Of a stretch of DNA of 19,174 nt, positions 1 to 7,614 are shown piece after piece. The notes beneath the pieces were generated by a model, which saw nothing but the letters and a program-made list of their open reading frames with translations, searched no databases and was not told the DNA's origin. A program made the position numbers and the translations under genes. Source of the stretch: Brevundimonas sp. UBA986 (GTDB lineage: Bacteria > Pseudomonadota > Alphaproteobacteria > Caulobacterales > Caulobacteraceae); assembly GCA_002292165.1 (NCBI GenBank), contig DBBK01000227.1:353-19526 (forward strand), read 5' to 3'. Every line of letters begins with the position of its first letter. The first letter of the stretch is position 1.

Positions 1-1489
1 CCAGCGGATCGGCCGCGCCAACCACCGGCTGGACGAGCCGTCGCGCGCCCTGATGGTGCCCGCCAGCCGCTTCGAGATGCTGGAGTGCCAGGCCGCGCGC
101 GAGGCCGTCGCCGAGAACGCCTTCGACTGGGAGCCGCACCACATCGGCACCCTCGACACCCTGGCCCAGCACATCATGGGTCTGGCCTGTTCCGAGCCCT
201 TCCGGCTGGAGGACCTGCACGAGGAGCTCAGAACCTGCGGCCCCTACGCCGACCTGCCGTACGAACAGTTCGAGGAGGTCGTCGATTTCGTCGCCACCGG
301 CGGCTACGCCCTGCGCTCCTACGACCGTTTCGCCCGGATCGTGAAGGACCGCGAGGGCCGCTGGAAGGTCAGGAACGCCGACACCGCCCAGCGCCACCGC
401 ATGAACGTCGGGGCGATCGTCGCGGCCGGGACGCTCAACGTCCGCATCGCCTCGCGCCGCGGCGCCGGGGCCACTAAACAGCTGGTCGGGGGCCGCAAGG
501 TCGGCGAGGCCGAGGAATGGTATTTCGAACAGCTGACGCCCGGTGACACCTTCCTGTTCGCCGGCCAGATCTGGGCCTTCCAGGGCATCTCGGGCACCGA
601 CGCCCTCGTCACCCACGCCCAGGACAAGGACCCCAAGATTCCCTCCTGGGGCGGGTCGAAATTCCCGATGTCGACCTCTCTGGCCGACCGCGTCCGCAAC
701 CTGATCCAGAACCGCGACCACTGGCGCGTCCTGCCCCCCGACGTTCAGGAATGGCTCGAGCTGCAGGAGGCCAAATCGGCCATCCCGACGGCGGACCAGA
801 TGCTGATCGAGACCTTCCAGCGCGGCAATCGCCACTTCATGGTCGCCTATCCGTTCGAGGGCGGCCTCGCTCACAACACCCTGGCCATGCTGCTGACCCG
901 GCGGCTCGATCGCGCCGGCGTCGGGCCGCTCGGCTTCGTCTGCACCGACTATTCGATCGCCATCTGGTCGATCAAGCCGATGACCTCGACCGCCGACGGC
1001 GGCGACCTCGACTACGACGACCTGTTCCAGCCCGACATGCTGGGCGACGATCTGGAGAGCTGGCTGGAGGAGAGCTTCATGATGAAACGCACCTTCCGCA
1101 ACTGCGCACTCATTTCCGGCCTGATCGAGCGTCGCCAGCCGGGGCAGGAGAAGACGGGGCGTCAGGTCACTTTCTCGACCGACCTGATCTACGACGTCCT
1201 GCGCCGCCACCAGCCCGATCACCTTCTGCTGCGCACCGCCCGGGCCGATGCGGCGGCGGGCCTGCTGGATGTGGCGCGACTGGGTCAGTTGCTGACGCGC
1301 ATCTCGGGTCAGATCCGCACGAAGGCGCTGGAGCGTCCCTCGCCCTTCTCCGTTCCGGTTCTGGTGGTCATCGGCCGCGAGCGGGTCGGCGGGGGCGACG
1401 CGGCCGACATGATCCTGAAGGAATCCGCCGAGGCCCTGATCGCCGAGGTCATGGACGACGCCCCGCCTGAGCTACAGGGGGCGGCGTGA
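1..1489 (+). CDS. Ligase-associated Lhr-type DEXH-box helicase, C-terminal part (5' end outside window)
   Basis: The frame is open from the first bases of the window, reading QRIGRANHRLDEPSRALMVP, so the true start lies upstream and only about 495 C-terminal residues are visible. The sequence resembles the post-helicase part of Lhr-family superfamily 2 helicases: a winged-helix-like segment, then the Lhr-associated C-terminal domain (for example TGGYALRSYDRFARI, VAYPFEGGLAHNTLAMLLTRR, and the MMKRTFRNCALISGLIERR stretch). The helicase motifs themselves would be upstream and cannot be checked. In many proteobacteria this helicase is encoded with an ATP-dependent DNA ligase, an exonuclease and the phosphoesterase PdeM, a set thought to act in DNA repair. 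The pdeM gene directly downstream supports that assignment. The stop codon TGA is at 1487-1489. The exact repair role is inference. Confidence 0.85.
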   Translation, partial: QRIGRANHRLDEPSRALMVPASRFEMLECQAAREAVAENAFDWEPHHIGTLDTLAQHIMGLACSEPFRLEDLHEELRTCGPYADLPYEQFEEVVDFVATGGYALRSYDRFARIVKDREGRWKVRNADTAQRHRMNVGAIVAAGTLNVRIASRRGAGATKQLVGGRKVGEAEEWYFEQLTPGDTFLFAGQIWAFQGISGTDALVTHAQDKDPKIPSWGGSKFPMSTSLADRVRNLIQNRDHWRVLPPDVQEWLELQEAKSAIPTADQMLIETFQRGNRHFMVAYPFEGGLAHNTLAMLLTRRLDRAGVGPLGFVCTDYSIAIWSIKPMTSTADGGDLDYDDLFQPDMLGDDLESWLEESFMMKRTFRNCALISGLIERRQPGQEKTGRQVTFSTDLIYDVLRRHQPDHLLLRTARADAAAGLLDVARLGQLLTRISGQIRTKALERPSPFSVPVLVVIGRERVGGGDAADMILKESAEALIAEVMDDAPPELQGAA

Positions 1490-1518
1490 CGGCGGCGGCA
1501 AGAGTCGAGGAGTGGCGA

Positions 1519-2232
1519 ATGGTTCTGGCGCCGAGGCGGAGCGGATGCGGCGGACTGGCGGTGCGGATCGCCGGCGAGCGCTGCGTGCTGCGCTGTTCGG
1601 GCGCCATGCATGTGGTCGAGCACGACGTCCTGATCGTCGCCGACCTGCATCTGGAGAAGGGTTCGGCCTTCGCCGTGCGCGGTCAGATGCTGCCGCCCTA
1701 TGACTCAGCCGCCACCCTCGCCCGGCTGGAAGCCGAGATCGCTGCGCTGAACCCCGGCCGGGTCGTCCTGCTGGGCGACAGCTTCCATGACCGCCGCTCC
1801 ATTCCGCGCATGGCCGACAGCGACCGCGAGACGCTCGAGCGCATGGCCTTCGGCCGCGACTGGCTGTGGCTGGAGGGCAATCACGACCGCGAGGCCCTGG
1901 GCGCGGATCTGGACCGCCTGCCCGGCTCGGTCATCGAGACCCTGTCCCTCGGGGCCCTGCGTCTGGTGCATGAGCCCATGCCGGGCGATCAGCCGGGCGA
2001 GGTGGCGGGACACCTGCATCCCTCGGCGCGGGTCGCCGCCTATGGCCGGGGCGTGAGGAAGCCCTGCTTCATCACCGACGGCCGCCGCATCATCCTGCCG
2101 GCCTTCGGCGCCTTCACCGGCGGGCTGAATGTGCGCGATCCGGCCATCGCGAGCCTGTTCTCGACCCCGCCTCTGGCCGCCGTCCCCGGCAAGGATCAGG
2201 TCCACGCCATCGCGTGGCCCAATCTGCTCTAG
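1519..2232 (+). CDS. pdeM: Ligase-associated DNA damage response endonuclease PdeM (calcineurin-like phosphoesterase)
   Basis: A 237-residue metallophosphoesterase. The family's metal-binding motifs appear in order: DLHLEKG (residues 42-48), GDSFHD (86-91), GNHD (120-123) and GHLHP (164-168). The C-terminal segment near ILPAFGAFTGGLNV is typical of ligase-associated members. The ATG at 1519 is preferred because GAGGAG lies 6 bases ahead of it. An alternative GTG at 1486 would overlap the helicase stop and add 11 residues without a comparable ribosome binding site. It is probably cotranscribed with the helicase. Its stop TAG overlaps the stop of the convergent permease gene within a shared CTAG. 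The family name and a role in DNA end processing come from family knowledge; the substrate is not known from sequence. Confidence 0.88.
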   Translation: MVLAPRRSGCGGLAVRIAGERCVLRCSGAMHVVEHDVLIVADLHLEKGSAFAVRGQMLPPYDSAATLARLEAEIAALNPGRVVLLGDSFHDRRSIPRMADSDRETLERMAFGRDWLWLEGNHDREALGADLDRLPGSVIETLSLGALRLVHEPMPGDQPGEVAGHLHPSARVAAYGRGVRKPCFITDGRRIILPAFGAFTGGLNVRDPAIASLFSTPPLAAVPGKDQVHAIAWPNLL

Positions 2233-3050
2233 CTCTTCAGGCGCCAGCCCGAGCGGAACACCAGCCAGTTGGCGACGGCCATCACTACCGTCAGCACCGC
2301 GGTCATCACCACCCCGATCATCAGACTGCCCTCGGCATGGCCGATGAAGCCCGAGCGGAAGCCGTCGATCAGGTAGAAAAAGGGGTTGAAGTGGCTGATG
2401 GTCGCGAACGGCCCCGGCAGGTTCTGGACCAGATAGAAGGCGCCCGACAGGAAGGTCATGGGCATGACCACGAAGTTCTGGACCGCCGCCAGCTGGTCGA
2501 ACTTCTCGGACCACAGCCCGGCCAGAACCCCGACCATCCCCATCAGCAGGGAGGCGATCAGGCCGAAGTAGACGATGGCCAGGACGTTGGTCACGCCCAT
2601 CTTCGCGAACGGCAGGACACAGACGGCGGTGACCAGACCCACGGCGATGCCGCGCGTCGCGGCGCCGAGCGAGAAGCCGATGGTCAGCTCCAGCGGGCTG
2701 AGCGGCGGGGTCAGGAAGTCGGTCGAGGTGCCCATGATCTTGGCCTGGATCAGGCTGGACGAGGCGTTTGCGAAGGCGTTGTTCAGGATCGCCATCATGA
2801 TCAGGCCTGGCGCCACGAACTCGGCGAAGGGGGTGCCGTCGATCGGCGGCCGCGACCCCTTCAGGGCCACGACGAAGACCAGCATGTACAGAAGCGTGGT
2901 CACCACCGGCGCCGCCACCGTCTGGGCCCCGACCTTCCAGAAGCGCCGCACCTCACGCAGGTACAGGGTCTGAACCCCCACCCAGTTGACCCCGTCATAG
3001 CGGCGGGGCGTCGGCAGTCCGGAGGGGCGGGTGGAGGCGAGATCGGTCAT
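2229..3050 (-). CDS. ABC-2 type transporter permease subunit (YadH-like)
   Basis: A 273-residue integral membrane protein. The N-terminal cytoplasmic segment includes LYLREVRRFWKV, and about six hydrophobic segments follow, near residues 44-63, 80-98, 128-147, 155-178, 190-208 and 242-264. The segment NPFFYLIDGFRSGFIG (222-237) is the characteristic C-terminal signature of ABC-2 permeases. Such permeases form exporters with a separate ATPase. No ATPase gene is adjacent: upstream is a 371-base gap and gcrA, downstream is the convergent pdeM. The ATG at 3050 has no obvious Shine-Dalgarno sequence. The substrate cannot be read from the sequence. Confidence 0.85.
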   Translation of the reverse strand: MTDLASTRPSGLPTPRRYDGVNWVGVQTLYLREVRRFWKVGAQTVAAPVVTTLLYMLVFVVALKGSRPPIDGTPFAEFVAPGLIMMAILNNAFANASSSLIQAKIMGTSTDFLTPPLSPLELTIGFSLGAATRGIAVGLVTAVCVLPFAKMGVTNVLAIVYFGLIASLLMGMVGVLAGLWSEKFDQLAAVQNFVVMPMTFLSGAFYLVQNLPGPFATISHFNPFFYLIDGFRSGFIGHAEGSLMIGVVMTAVLTVVMAVANWLVFRSGWRLKS

Positions 3051-3088
3051 GAGGCGGGAAATGCGCCTTCAGGAGCGGTTTCGCAATG

Positions 3089-3262
3089 TCCTCACCAAGC
3101 AAAGCTTGGGGAGGTGGCGCGGCGCTCCTTCAGCGCCGTGAACGGAGGGGGTTCTTGCTTCCTTGCCTCGGCCAGACCGCATCCGCTCCCGGCAAAGAAA
3201 CCCCTCCACCACCCGCGAAAACGCGGGCGGTTCCCCTCCCCACGGCTGCGCCGTGGTGAGGA
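3089..3262. repeat. Composite palindromic (REPIN-like) intergenic repeat
   Basis: The element has overall dyad symmetry. Its ends are matching arms, TCCTCACCA...TGGGGAGG on the left and the reverse complement on the right. The left outer hairpin is CCAAGC-AAA-GCTTGG (3095-3109) and the right outer hairpin is CCACGGC-TGC-GCCGTGG (3240-3256). The inner hairpins are CGGCGC/GCGCCG (3120-3138) and CCCGCG-AAAA-CGCGGG (3212-3227). A further arm pair, GGAGGGGGTTC (3144-3154) and GAAACCCCTCC (3197-3207), flanks a unique centre of about 42 bases. The hairpin sequences differ between halves while pairing is kept, which suggests a structured mobile or REP-type element. Whether it is multicopy in the genome cannot be tested here. 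Confidence 0.6.
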
Positions 3263-3278
3263 ACGCCCACATAACACC

Positions 3279-3400
3279 GATTCAACATCTGGTTTCTGTG
3301 GACGGACTGATTCGCACATCTTGCGTCTGTTAACCGCTCGTTTACGATTGGTGGTAGGTAGCGGGCTCTGGAGGAGGGGTTCGCCACTACATATTGAATC
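3279..3400 (+). promoter_or_regulatory. Candidate gcrA promoter region with CtrA-type site and three GANTC sites
   Basis: A CtrA-like site, TTAA-CCGCTCG-TTTA, lies at 3330-3344 and matches the TTAA-N7-TTAA consensus with one mismatch. It overlaps a possible sigma-70 promoter made of TTGCGT (3321-3326), a 16-base spacer and TACGAT (3343-3348). Three GANTC (CcrM methylation) sites sit at 3279-3283, 3309-3313 and 3396-3400, the last about 21 bases ahead of the start codon. In Caulobacter crescentus gcrA is known to be repressed by CtrA, so a site over the -10 region fits. Site activity here is inferred. Confidence 0.5.
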
Positions 3401-3421
3401 CTGATCCCCCCGGAGGGCGAG

Positions 3422-3958
3422 ATGACCGCAGGCTGGACCGAAGATCGCGTAGGCGCGCTGAAGAAGCTCTGGCTGGAAGGCCAGTCGGCGAGCCAGATCG
3501 CCAAACAGCTGGGTGGCGGCGTCACCCGCAACGCCGTGATCGGCAAGGTGCACCGTCTGGGCCTGTCGGGCCGCGCCACCCCGTCGCAGCCGGCGCGCAC
3601 CACCACGACCGCCTTCCGCCCGGCCAAGACCCGGACGACCCCGCCCAAGCAGGACTACGGCCAGCCCTCGGCCCCGCGCCGCATCGAGGCCGTCCAGCCG
3701 CGTCCCGTCGCCGCCCCGGTCGCCCCCACGCCCCTGCCGGCCATCGTCGAACAGCCCGGCACCGCCACCGTCCTGACGCTCGGCGCCCATATGTGCAAAT
3801 GGCCGATCGGCGATCCGTCCTCGCGCGAGTTCAGCTTCTGCGGCCGCCGCGCCTCGGAAGGCGTCTACTGCGTCGAACACGCCCGCGTCGCCTACCAGCC
3901 CGCCGTCAAGAAGAACGGCGCCGGCGAACTGACCCGCTCGCTGCGTCGCTACATCTAA
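3422..3958 (+). CDS. gcrA: Cell cycle transcriptional regulator GcrA
   Basis: A 178-residue protein. The N-terminus (residues 5-50, beginning WTEDRVGALKKLWLEG and containing TRNAVIGKVHRLGLSGR) is the diagnostic GcrA DNA-binding helix-turn-helix. A proline/threonine/alanine-rich linker follows (about 52-115). The conserved C-terminal part contains CKWPIGDPSSREFSFCGR and a YCVEHARVAYQP segment, with three cysteines and a histidine. In Caulobacter GcrA binds RNA polymerase carrying sigma-70 and activates cell-cycle promoters that carry CcrM-methylated GANTC sites. The C-terminal region contacts sigma-70. The ATG is preceded by GGAGG at 3412-3416. The gene is divergent from the ABC permease and appears monocistronic, with candidate hairpins downstream. 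It is the strongest taxonomic marker in the window. Confidence 0.96.
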   Translation: MTAGWTEDRVGALKKLWLEGQSASQIAKQLGGGVTRNAVIGKVHRLGLSGRATPSQPARTTTTAFRPAKTRTTPPKQDYGQPSAPRRIEAVQPRPVAAPVAPTPLPAIVEQPGTATVLTLGAHMCKWPIGDPSSREFSFCGRRASEGVYCVEHARVAYQPAVKKNGAGELTRSLRRYI

Positions 3959-3971
3959 GCGGGGCGCGCTA

Positions 3972-4050
3972 GCGCTCGTGACGCGGTCACTCGCTGCTTG
4001 AGCGCGAGGGCCGCGTTATTGCTTTTGAATGCTCCGCCGGCTTCCGGCGG
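3972..4050 (+). terminator. Candidate hairpins downstream of gcrA
   Basis: Within about 90 bases after the gcrA stop there is a nested hairpin, with GCGCTC (3972-3977) pairing GAGCGC (4000-4005) and an internal GTGAC-GCG-GTCAC (3978-3990). A perfect 7-bp hairpin, CCGCCGG-CTT-CCGGCGG (4034-4050), follows. Neither has a clean T-run, so intrinsic termination is uncertain; they may be REP-like structures instead. Confidence 0.35.
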
Positions 4051-4100
4051 ACACATATCCACCCCGCGCACGGCTCCCCAGTCAGCGCGGGCTCTGGGCG

Positions 4101-4130
4101 GGGCTGCGGTTATCCGGGTTGACGCAGCCC
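4101..4130 (-). terminator. Candidate terminator hairpin after the DHFR-like gene
   Basis: GGGCTGCG (4101-4108) and CGCAGCCC (4123-4130) form an 8-bp stem with a 14-base loop. It lies just beyond the stop of the minus-strand gene ending at 4143, between two convergent genes. No T-tract follows on either strand, so the call is weak. Confidence 0.3.
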
Positions 4131-4142
4131 CATCGCCCCCTT

Positions 4143-4688
4143 TCAGGCGGGCGCATAGGTCAACAGGACCACATCATCCCCGACCAGCTCGCTCGACACC
4201 AGATCCAGTGGCGGCGGCGATTGCGTGAAGAAGAGCACCCCCTTCGCCCCGAGACTGGGGCCCGCCACCACCGGATGCAGATAGATCCGGTATTCGTCGA
4301 TCATGTCCGGCGCCATCAGCTGGTTCGCCAGATCGGGGCCGGCGATTTCAATCTCGCCCTCCAGCCGGTCCTTCAGCCCGCGCATCGCCGCCCCGAGGTC
4401 GCCTTCGACCAGGGTCGCATTGGGTCCGACTTCCTTCAGCGTGCGGGACACGACCCATTTCGGCGTCGCTCTCCAGGCCTCGGCATACTCCCGCTCCGGA
4501 GCGTCCCAGCCCTCCTGGTCCTCGTCCCAGTAGCGCATGATCTCGTACATCCGCCCGCCGTAGACGCTCGCCGTCACCCCGCGCATATGGTCGATGAAAT
4601 GCCGGAACAGCGTCGGACCGGGCCCGAAGGCGTCGTGGTTCACATAGCCGTCGAGCGACTGGTTCAACCCGTAGACAAGCTTCGCCAT
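4143..4688 (-). CDS. Dihydrofolate reductase/RibD C-terminal-like family protein
   Basis: A 181-residue single-domain protein. The N-terminus MAKLVYGLNQSLDGYV matches the first strand and SLDGY motif of the RibD_C/DHFR-like fold (YyaP/YwjB type). The segments KWVVSRTL, EIEIAGPDLANQLM and IDEYRIYLHPVVAGPSLGAKGV are the usual NADPH-site and C-terminal signatures of this family. The length is normal for stand-alone members. These proteins are annotated as reductases, but few have a known substrate, so no specific reaction is assigned and it should not be called the folate enzyme FolA. The ATG at 4688 has GGAGG a few bases upstream. The gene follows ptsN on the same strand after a 92-base gap and is convergent with gcrA. 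Confidence 0.85.
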   Translation of the reverse strand: MAKLVYGLNQSLDGYVNHDAFGPGPTLFRHFIDHMRGVTASVYGGRMYEIMRYWDEDQEGWDAPEREYAEAWRATPKWVVSRTLKEVGPNATLVEGDLGAAMRGLKDRLEGEIEIAGPDLANQLMAPDMIDEYRIYLHPVVAGPSLGAKGVLFFTQSPPPLDLVSSELVGDDVVLLTYAPA

Positions 4689-4780
4689 CGCGACCTCCGT
4701 GGGAAACGGAGTCCTACCATTGCCACGGGCCCGGCGCAGCCCTGTGCGGCTATTCGCCTACGGCCCCCATTCGGGCGTCT

Positions 4781-5248
4781 TCAGGCGGCGGTGGCGGGGA
4801 CGTTGTCGGTGACGAACAGGGCGTGGGCGGCGTCGACCGTATGGGCCCGGCGCAGGCTTTCGCGCAGCTCGGGCGAACGCATGGCGCGCGACACGGCGGC
4901 CAGGGCGCGCAGATGGTCGGCGCCGTCACGCGGCGGAGCGAACAGGGCGAACATCAGATCGACGGGGCGATCGTCGACCGAGCCATAGGCCACAGGCGTA
5001 TCCAGACGCACGAAGACGCCGAAGACGCGCGCCAGACCGTCGATCCGGGCATGCGGAACCGCCACGCCCGAGCCGAGGCCGGTGGCGCCCAGGGCCTCGC
5101 GTTCCAGCAGGGCGTCCATGACGCGCGCGGAATCCAGCCCCATGGCCGAGGCGGCGGTTTCGGCGACGACCTGAAGAGCCTGCCGTTTCGAAGACGCGCC
5201 GCTGCGCAGGACGATCCCGTCCTCCGCCAGCAATTCAGCGATGTCCAT
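4781..5248 (-). CDS. ptsN: PTS IIA-like nitrogen regulatory protein PtsN (EIIA-Ntr)
   Basis: A 155-residue EIIA domain of the fructose/mannitol type. The phosphorylated histidine is H66 in GSGVAVPHAR, and the later VDLMFALFAPP segment and HLRALAAVSRAMR helix are typical. EIIA-Ntr is the end acceptor of the nitrogen phosphotransferase chain EI-Ntr to NPr to EIIA-Ntr. It regulates targets such as potassium transport and stringent-response enzymes rather than carrying sugar. The ATG at 5248 follows GGGGA with 7-base spacing. It is the third gene of the rpoN-hpf-ptsN cluster, a conserved proteobacterial arrangement that supports the assignment. Confidence 0.93.
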   Translation of the reverse strand: MDIAELLAEDGIVLRSGASSKRQALQVVAETAASAMGLDSARVMDALLEREALGATGLGSGVAVPHARIDGLARVFGVFVRLDTPVAYGSVDDRPVDLMFALFAPPRDGADHLRALAAVSRAMRSPELRESLRRAHTVDAAHALFVTDNVPATAA

Positions 5249-5345
5249 AAACTATCCCCGACTCGATACTCTCTCGTCCCCGATGGGGCGGGCGGGCTTT
5301 AGCCGCTCCGCCGCATCAAGGAAAGCCTTCAACTGACAGCTAGCA

Positions 5346-6020
5346 CTAAGGGCTTACGGAAGCGTGCCCATTGGTCTTGGCCTTTCCGTTCAGACCGGGA
5401 GAGGTCCGCTCGGGGTCGATCCAGCCCACATTCCCGTCCGGCCGGCGATAGACGACCGACAGGCCGCCGTGGGCCGCATTGCGGAACAGCACCATCGGAT
5501 AGCCGGTCATGTCGAGTTCCAGCACCGCGCGGCCGACCGTGATGGTGCGGATCTCGGCCTCGGTCTCGGCGATGACCATGCCGACCGGCGGCGGTTCGTC
5601 AGAAGTTCCGGTATCGCCGAAGACGTCGTCCTCGACGCTGTCGGGGTTGCGCAGCACGATCGAGCGGGCGACCGAGGCCGCGGCCATTTCGGTCTTTTCG
5701 GGCGACAGGCCCTTGGGCCCGATGTGGTGATCCTTGAGACGGCGCTTGTAGCGGCGAACCCGCTTCTCAAGCTTGTCGAGGCTGTCGGTGAATGCCGAAT
5801 GCGCGTCTCCGCCGTGACCGGTGGTGACCAGCGACTGGCCGGAGGCGAGGCGGACCCAACAGTCCACCTTGAACCCATAGCCGTCCTTGGAGACCACGAC
5901 CTCGGCGTCCTGACCGCCGCGTTCGAAGTATTTACCGACTCCCTCTTCGAGTTCCTGGGAGATGCGCGAGCCTAACGCTTCGCCGACATCCACTTGCTTG
6001 CCGCTGACTTGGACTTGCAT
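5346..6020 (-). CDS. hpf: Ribosome hibernation promoting factor, long form
   Basis: A 224-residue protein starting MQVQVSGKQVDVGEALG. The N-terminal S30AE/HPF domain spans about residues 1-99 and ends in a basic helix LEKRVRRYKRRLKDHH. A variable acidic linker follows, then the C-terminal dimerisation domain (about 156-203), with VGRAVLELDMTGYPMVLFRN and ending in NVGWIDP. Long HPF dimerises ribosomes into 100S particles in stationary phase and starvation. The ATG at 6020 matches the family N-terminus. A GTG at 6065 in the same frame would add 15 residues unlike the family and is less likely. The gene follows rpoN by 73 bases and precedes ptsN by 97, so cotranscription is likely. Confidence 0.92.
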   Translation of the reverse strand: MQVQVSGKQVDVGEALGSRISQELEEGVGKYFERGGQDAEVVVSKDGYGFKVDCWVRLASGQSLVTTGHGGDAHSAFTDSLDKLEKRVRRYKRRLKDHHIGPKGLSPEKTEMAAASVARSIVLRNPDSVEDDVFGDTGTSDEPPPVGMVIAETEAEIRTITVGRAVLELDMTGYPMVLFRNAAHGGLSVVYRRPDGNVGWIDPERTSPGLNGKAKTNGHASVSP

Positions 6021-6093
6021 ACGGATAGAACGCTCCCGACTGATTTTGGTGTCAATCGGGATCACCGTTTTGTGGTCGGATTTCAGACGCCGG

Positions 6094-7614
6094 TCAGGCG
6101 AACTTGAGCATCCTGCGACGCTGGACCGAGGACGGAATCCTCAAGGCTTCCCGATACTTGGCGACCGTTCGCCGGGCGATGTCGATGCCCGCCTCGTTCA
6201 GCAGTTCGACGATCCGGTCGTCGGACAAAACGTCGCCCTCCCGCGCCTCGTGGTCGATCATGGATTTGATCCGGTGCCGGACGGCCTCGGCCGAGTGGGC
6301 GGCGCCGTCGCCCGTCGAGGCGATGGAGGCGGTGAAGAAGAATTTCAGTTCGAAGACGCCGCGCGGGGTCGAGACATATTTGTTCGAGGTGACCCGGCTG
6401 ACGGTCGATTCATGCATGCTGATGGCGTCGGCGACGGTCTTCAGATTGAGCGGGCGCAGGAATTCGACGCCGAAGGCAAGGAAGGCGTCCTGCTGGCGCA
6501 CGATTTCGGAGGCGACCTTCAGAATGGTCTTGGCGCGCTGGTCCAGCGACTTGACCAGCCAGTTGGCCTGGGCCGCGCAGTCGGCGACGAAGGCCTTCTC
6601 CGTCTCGGTCCGGGCGCCCGCCGAGACCGAGGCGTGATAGCGTTTGTCGACCAGAAGCTTGGGCAGGGTGTCGGTGTTCAGCTCCACCTTCCAGCCGCCG
6701 GCCGGGTCGGGGCGGACGTGGACGTCGGGAATGACCGTCTGGGCCGGTTCGCCGCCGAAGCCGGCGCCGGGACGCGGCGTCAGGGCCTTCAGCTCGGAAA
6801 TCATCTCGGCCAGATCTTCCGCATCGACGCCGCAGGCCTGACGCAGCCCCTGCAGGTCGCGCCGCGCCAGCATCTCCAGATTGTCGAGCAGGGCCGCCAT
6901 GGCCGGATCGAAGCGGTTGCGCTCGATCAGCTGCAGCTTCAGGCATTCCGGCACCGAACGGGCCATGATCCCGGTCGGCTCGAAGCCGTGGCAGACGGTC
7001 AGGACCGCCTCGACCCGCTCCAGGCCGCAGCCCAGACGGTCGGCGATCTCGGCCAGTTCGCCGCGCAGATAACCGCCCTCGTCGACCGCATCGATCAGGC
7101 TCAGCGCGATGGCATGGTCGGTGGCGTCCAGGCCGGCGGAGGACGCCTGGGCCTGCAGATGCTCCCACAGGGTGGCTTCGCGCTGGTCCGGGCGCTCGCC
7201 GCCCTCGCCGTCATAGGCGGAACCGCCCTTGCCGGCGGTCGACCAGTCGGAGATGCCCGGCTGGGCCGCCTCGTCCGACAGACGGTCGACGGTGCGCTCG
7301 CCGGGCGTCGCATCGCCATAGACGTCGTTCTCGCCCGCATCGACGGTCGAACTGCGCTCGGAGGCCCCGGCGTCGGAGAAACTCAGTTCGGAGGTATCGC
7401 TGGAAGACGCGGCCGCCGGCTCGGCGTCACCCGCCTCGCGGGCCGGACCGGCCTCGGTCTCGTCGCGCTGGAGCAGCGGGTTCTTCTCGAGCTCGGCCTC
7501 GACGTATTCGTCCAGCTCCTGGTTCGACAGTTGCAGCAGCTTGATCGCCTGCTGCAGCTGGGGCGTGATGACGAGCCCCTGCCCCTGCCTGATCTCCAGC
7601 CTCTGACCGACCAC
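6094..7614 (-). CDS. rpoN: RNA polymerase sigma-54 factor RpoN
   Basis: A 506-residue protein with the full sigma-54 layout. The glutamine/leucine-rich activator-responsive region I comes first (GLVITPQLQQAIKLLQLSN, about residues 14-32, and ELEKNPLLQ). An acidic region II spans about 50-150, then the core-binding region, then a DNA-binding HTH around MHESTVSRVTSNKYV. The RpoN box ARRTVAKYRE is at 480-489. Sigma-54 directs RNA polymerase to -24/-12 promoters and needs AAA+ activators. The start is a GTG at 7614, with AGGGGAGA about 10 bases upstream on the coding strand. The neighbours hpf and ptsN follow in the classical order. Upstream, the DUF805 gene is divergent and separates rpoN from lptB, so rpoN probably has its own promoter in 7615-7789. 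Confidence 0.96.
   Translation of the reverse strand: MVGQRLEIRQGQGLVITPQLQQAIKLLQLSNQELDEYVEAELEKNPLLQRDETEAGPAREAGDAEPAAASSSDTSELSFSDAGASERSSTVDAGENDVYGDATPGERTVDRLSDEAAQPGISDWSTAGKGGSAYDGEGGERPDQREATLWEHLQAQASSAGLDATDHAIALSLIDAVDEGGYLRGELAEIADRLGCGLERVEAVLTVCHGFEPTGIMARSVPECLKLQLIERNRFDPAMAALLDNLEMLARRDLQGLRQACGVDAEDLAEMISELKALTPRPGAGFGGEPAQTVIPDVHVRPDPAGGWKVELNTDTLPKLLVDKRYHASVSAGARTETEKAFVADCAAQANWLVKSLDQRAKTILKVASEIVRQQDAFLAFGVEFLRPLNLKTVADAISMHESTVSRVTSNKYVSTPRGVFELKFFFTASIASTGDGAAHSAEAVRHRIKSMIDHEAREGDVLSDDRIVELLNEAGIDIARRTVAKYREALRIPSSVQRRRMLKFA

Noticed and set aside
3297..3303. A partial DnaA box (TGTGGAC) upstream of gcrA
   Set aside because: DnaA is known to activate gcrA in Caulobacter, but only six of nine positions match the complement of TTATCCACA, which is too weak to call.
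2214..3404. A long + strand open frame opposite the ABC permease, running into the repeat element
   Set aside because: It overlaps a clear membrane protein gene, is full of H/Q/D/R residues typical of antisense frames, and runs through the dyad repeat.
4689..4780. A possible terminator after ptsN
   Set aside because: Several short G/C-rich stems can be drawn, but none is clean and no T-run follows.
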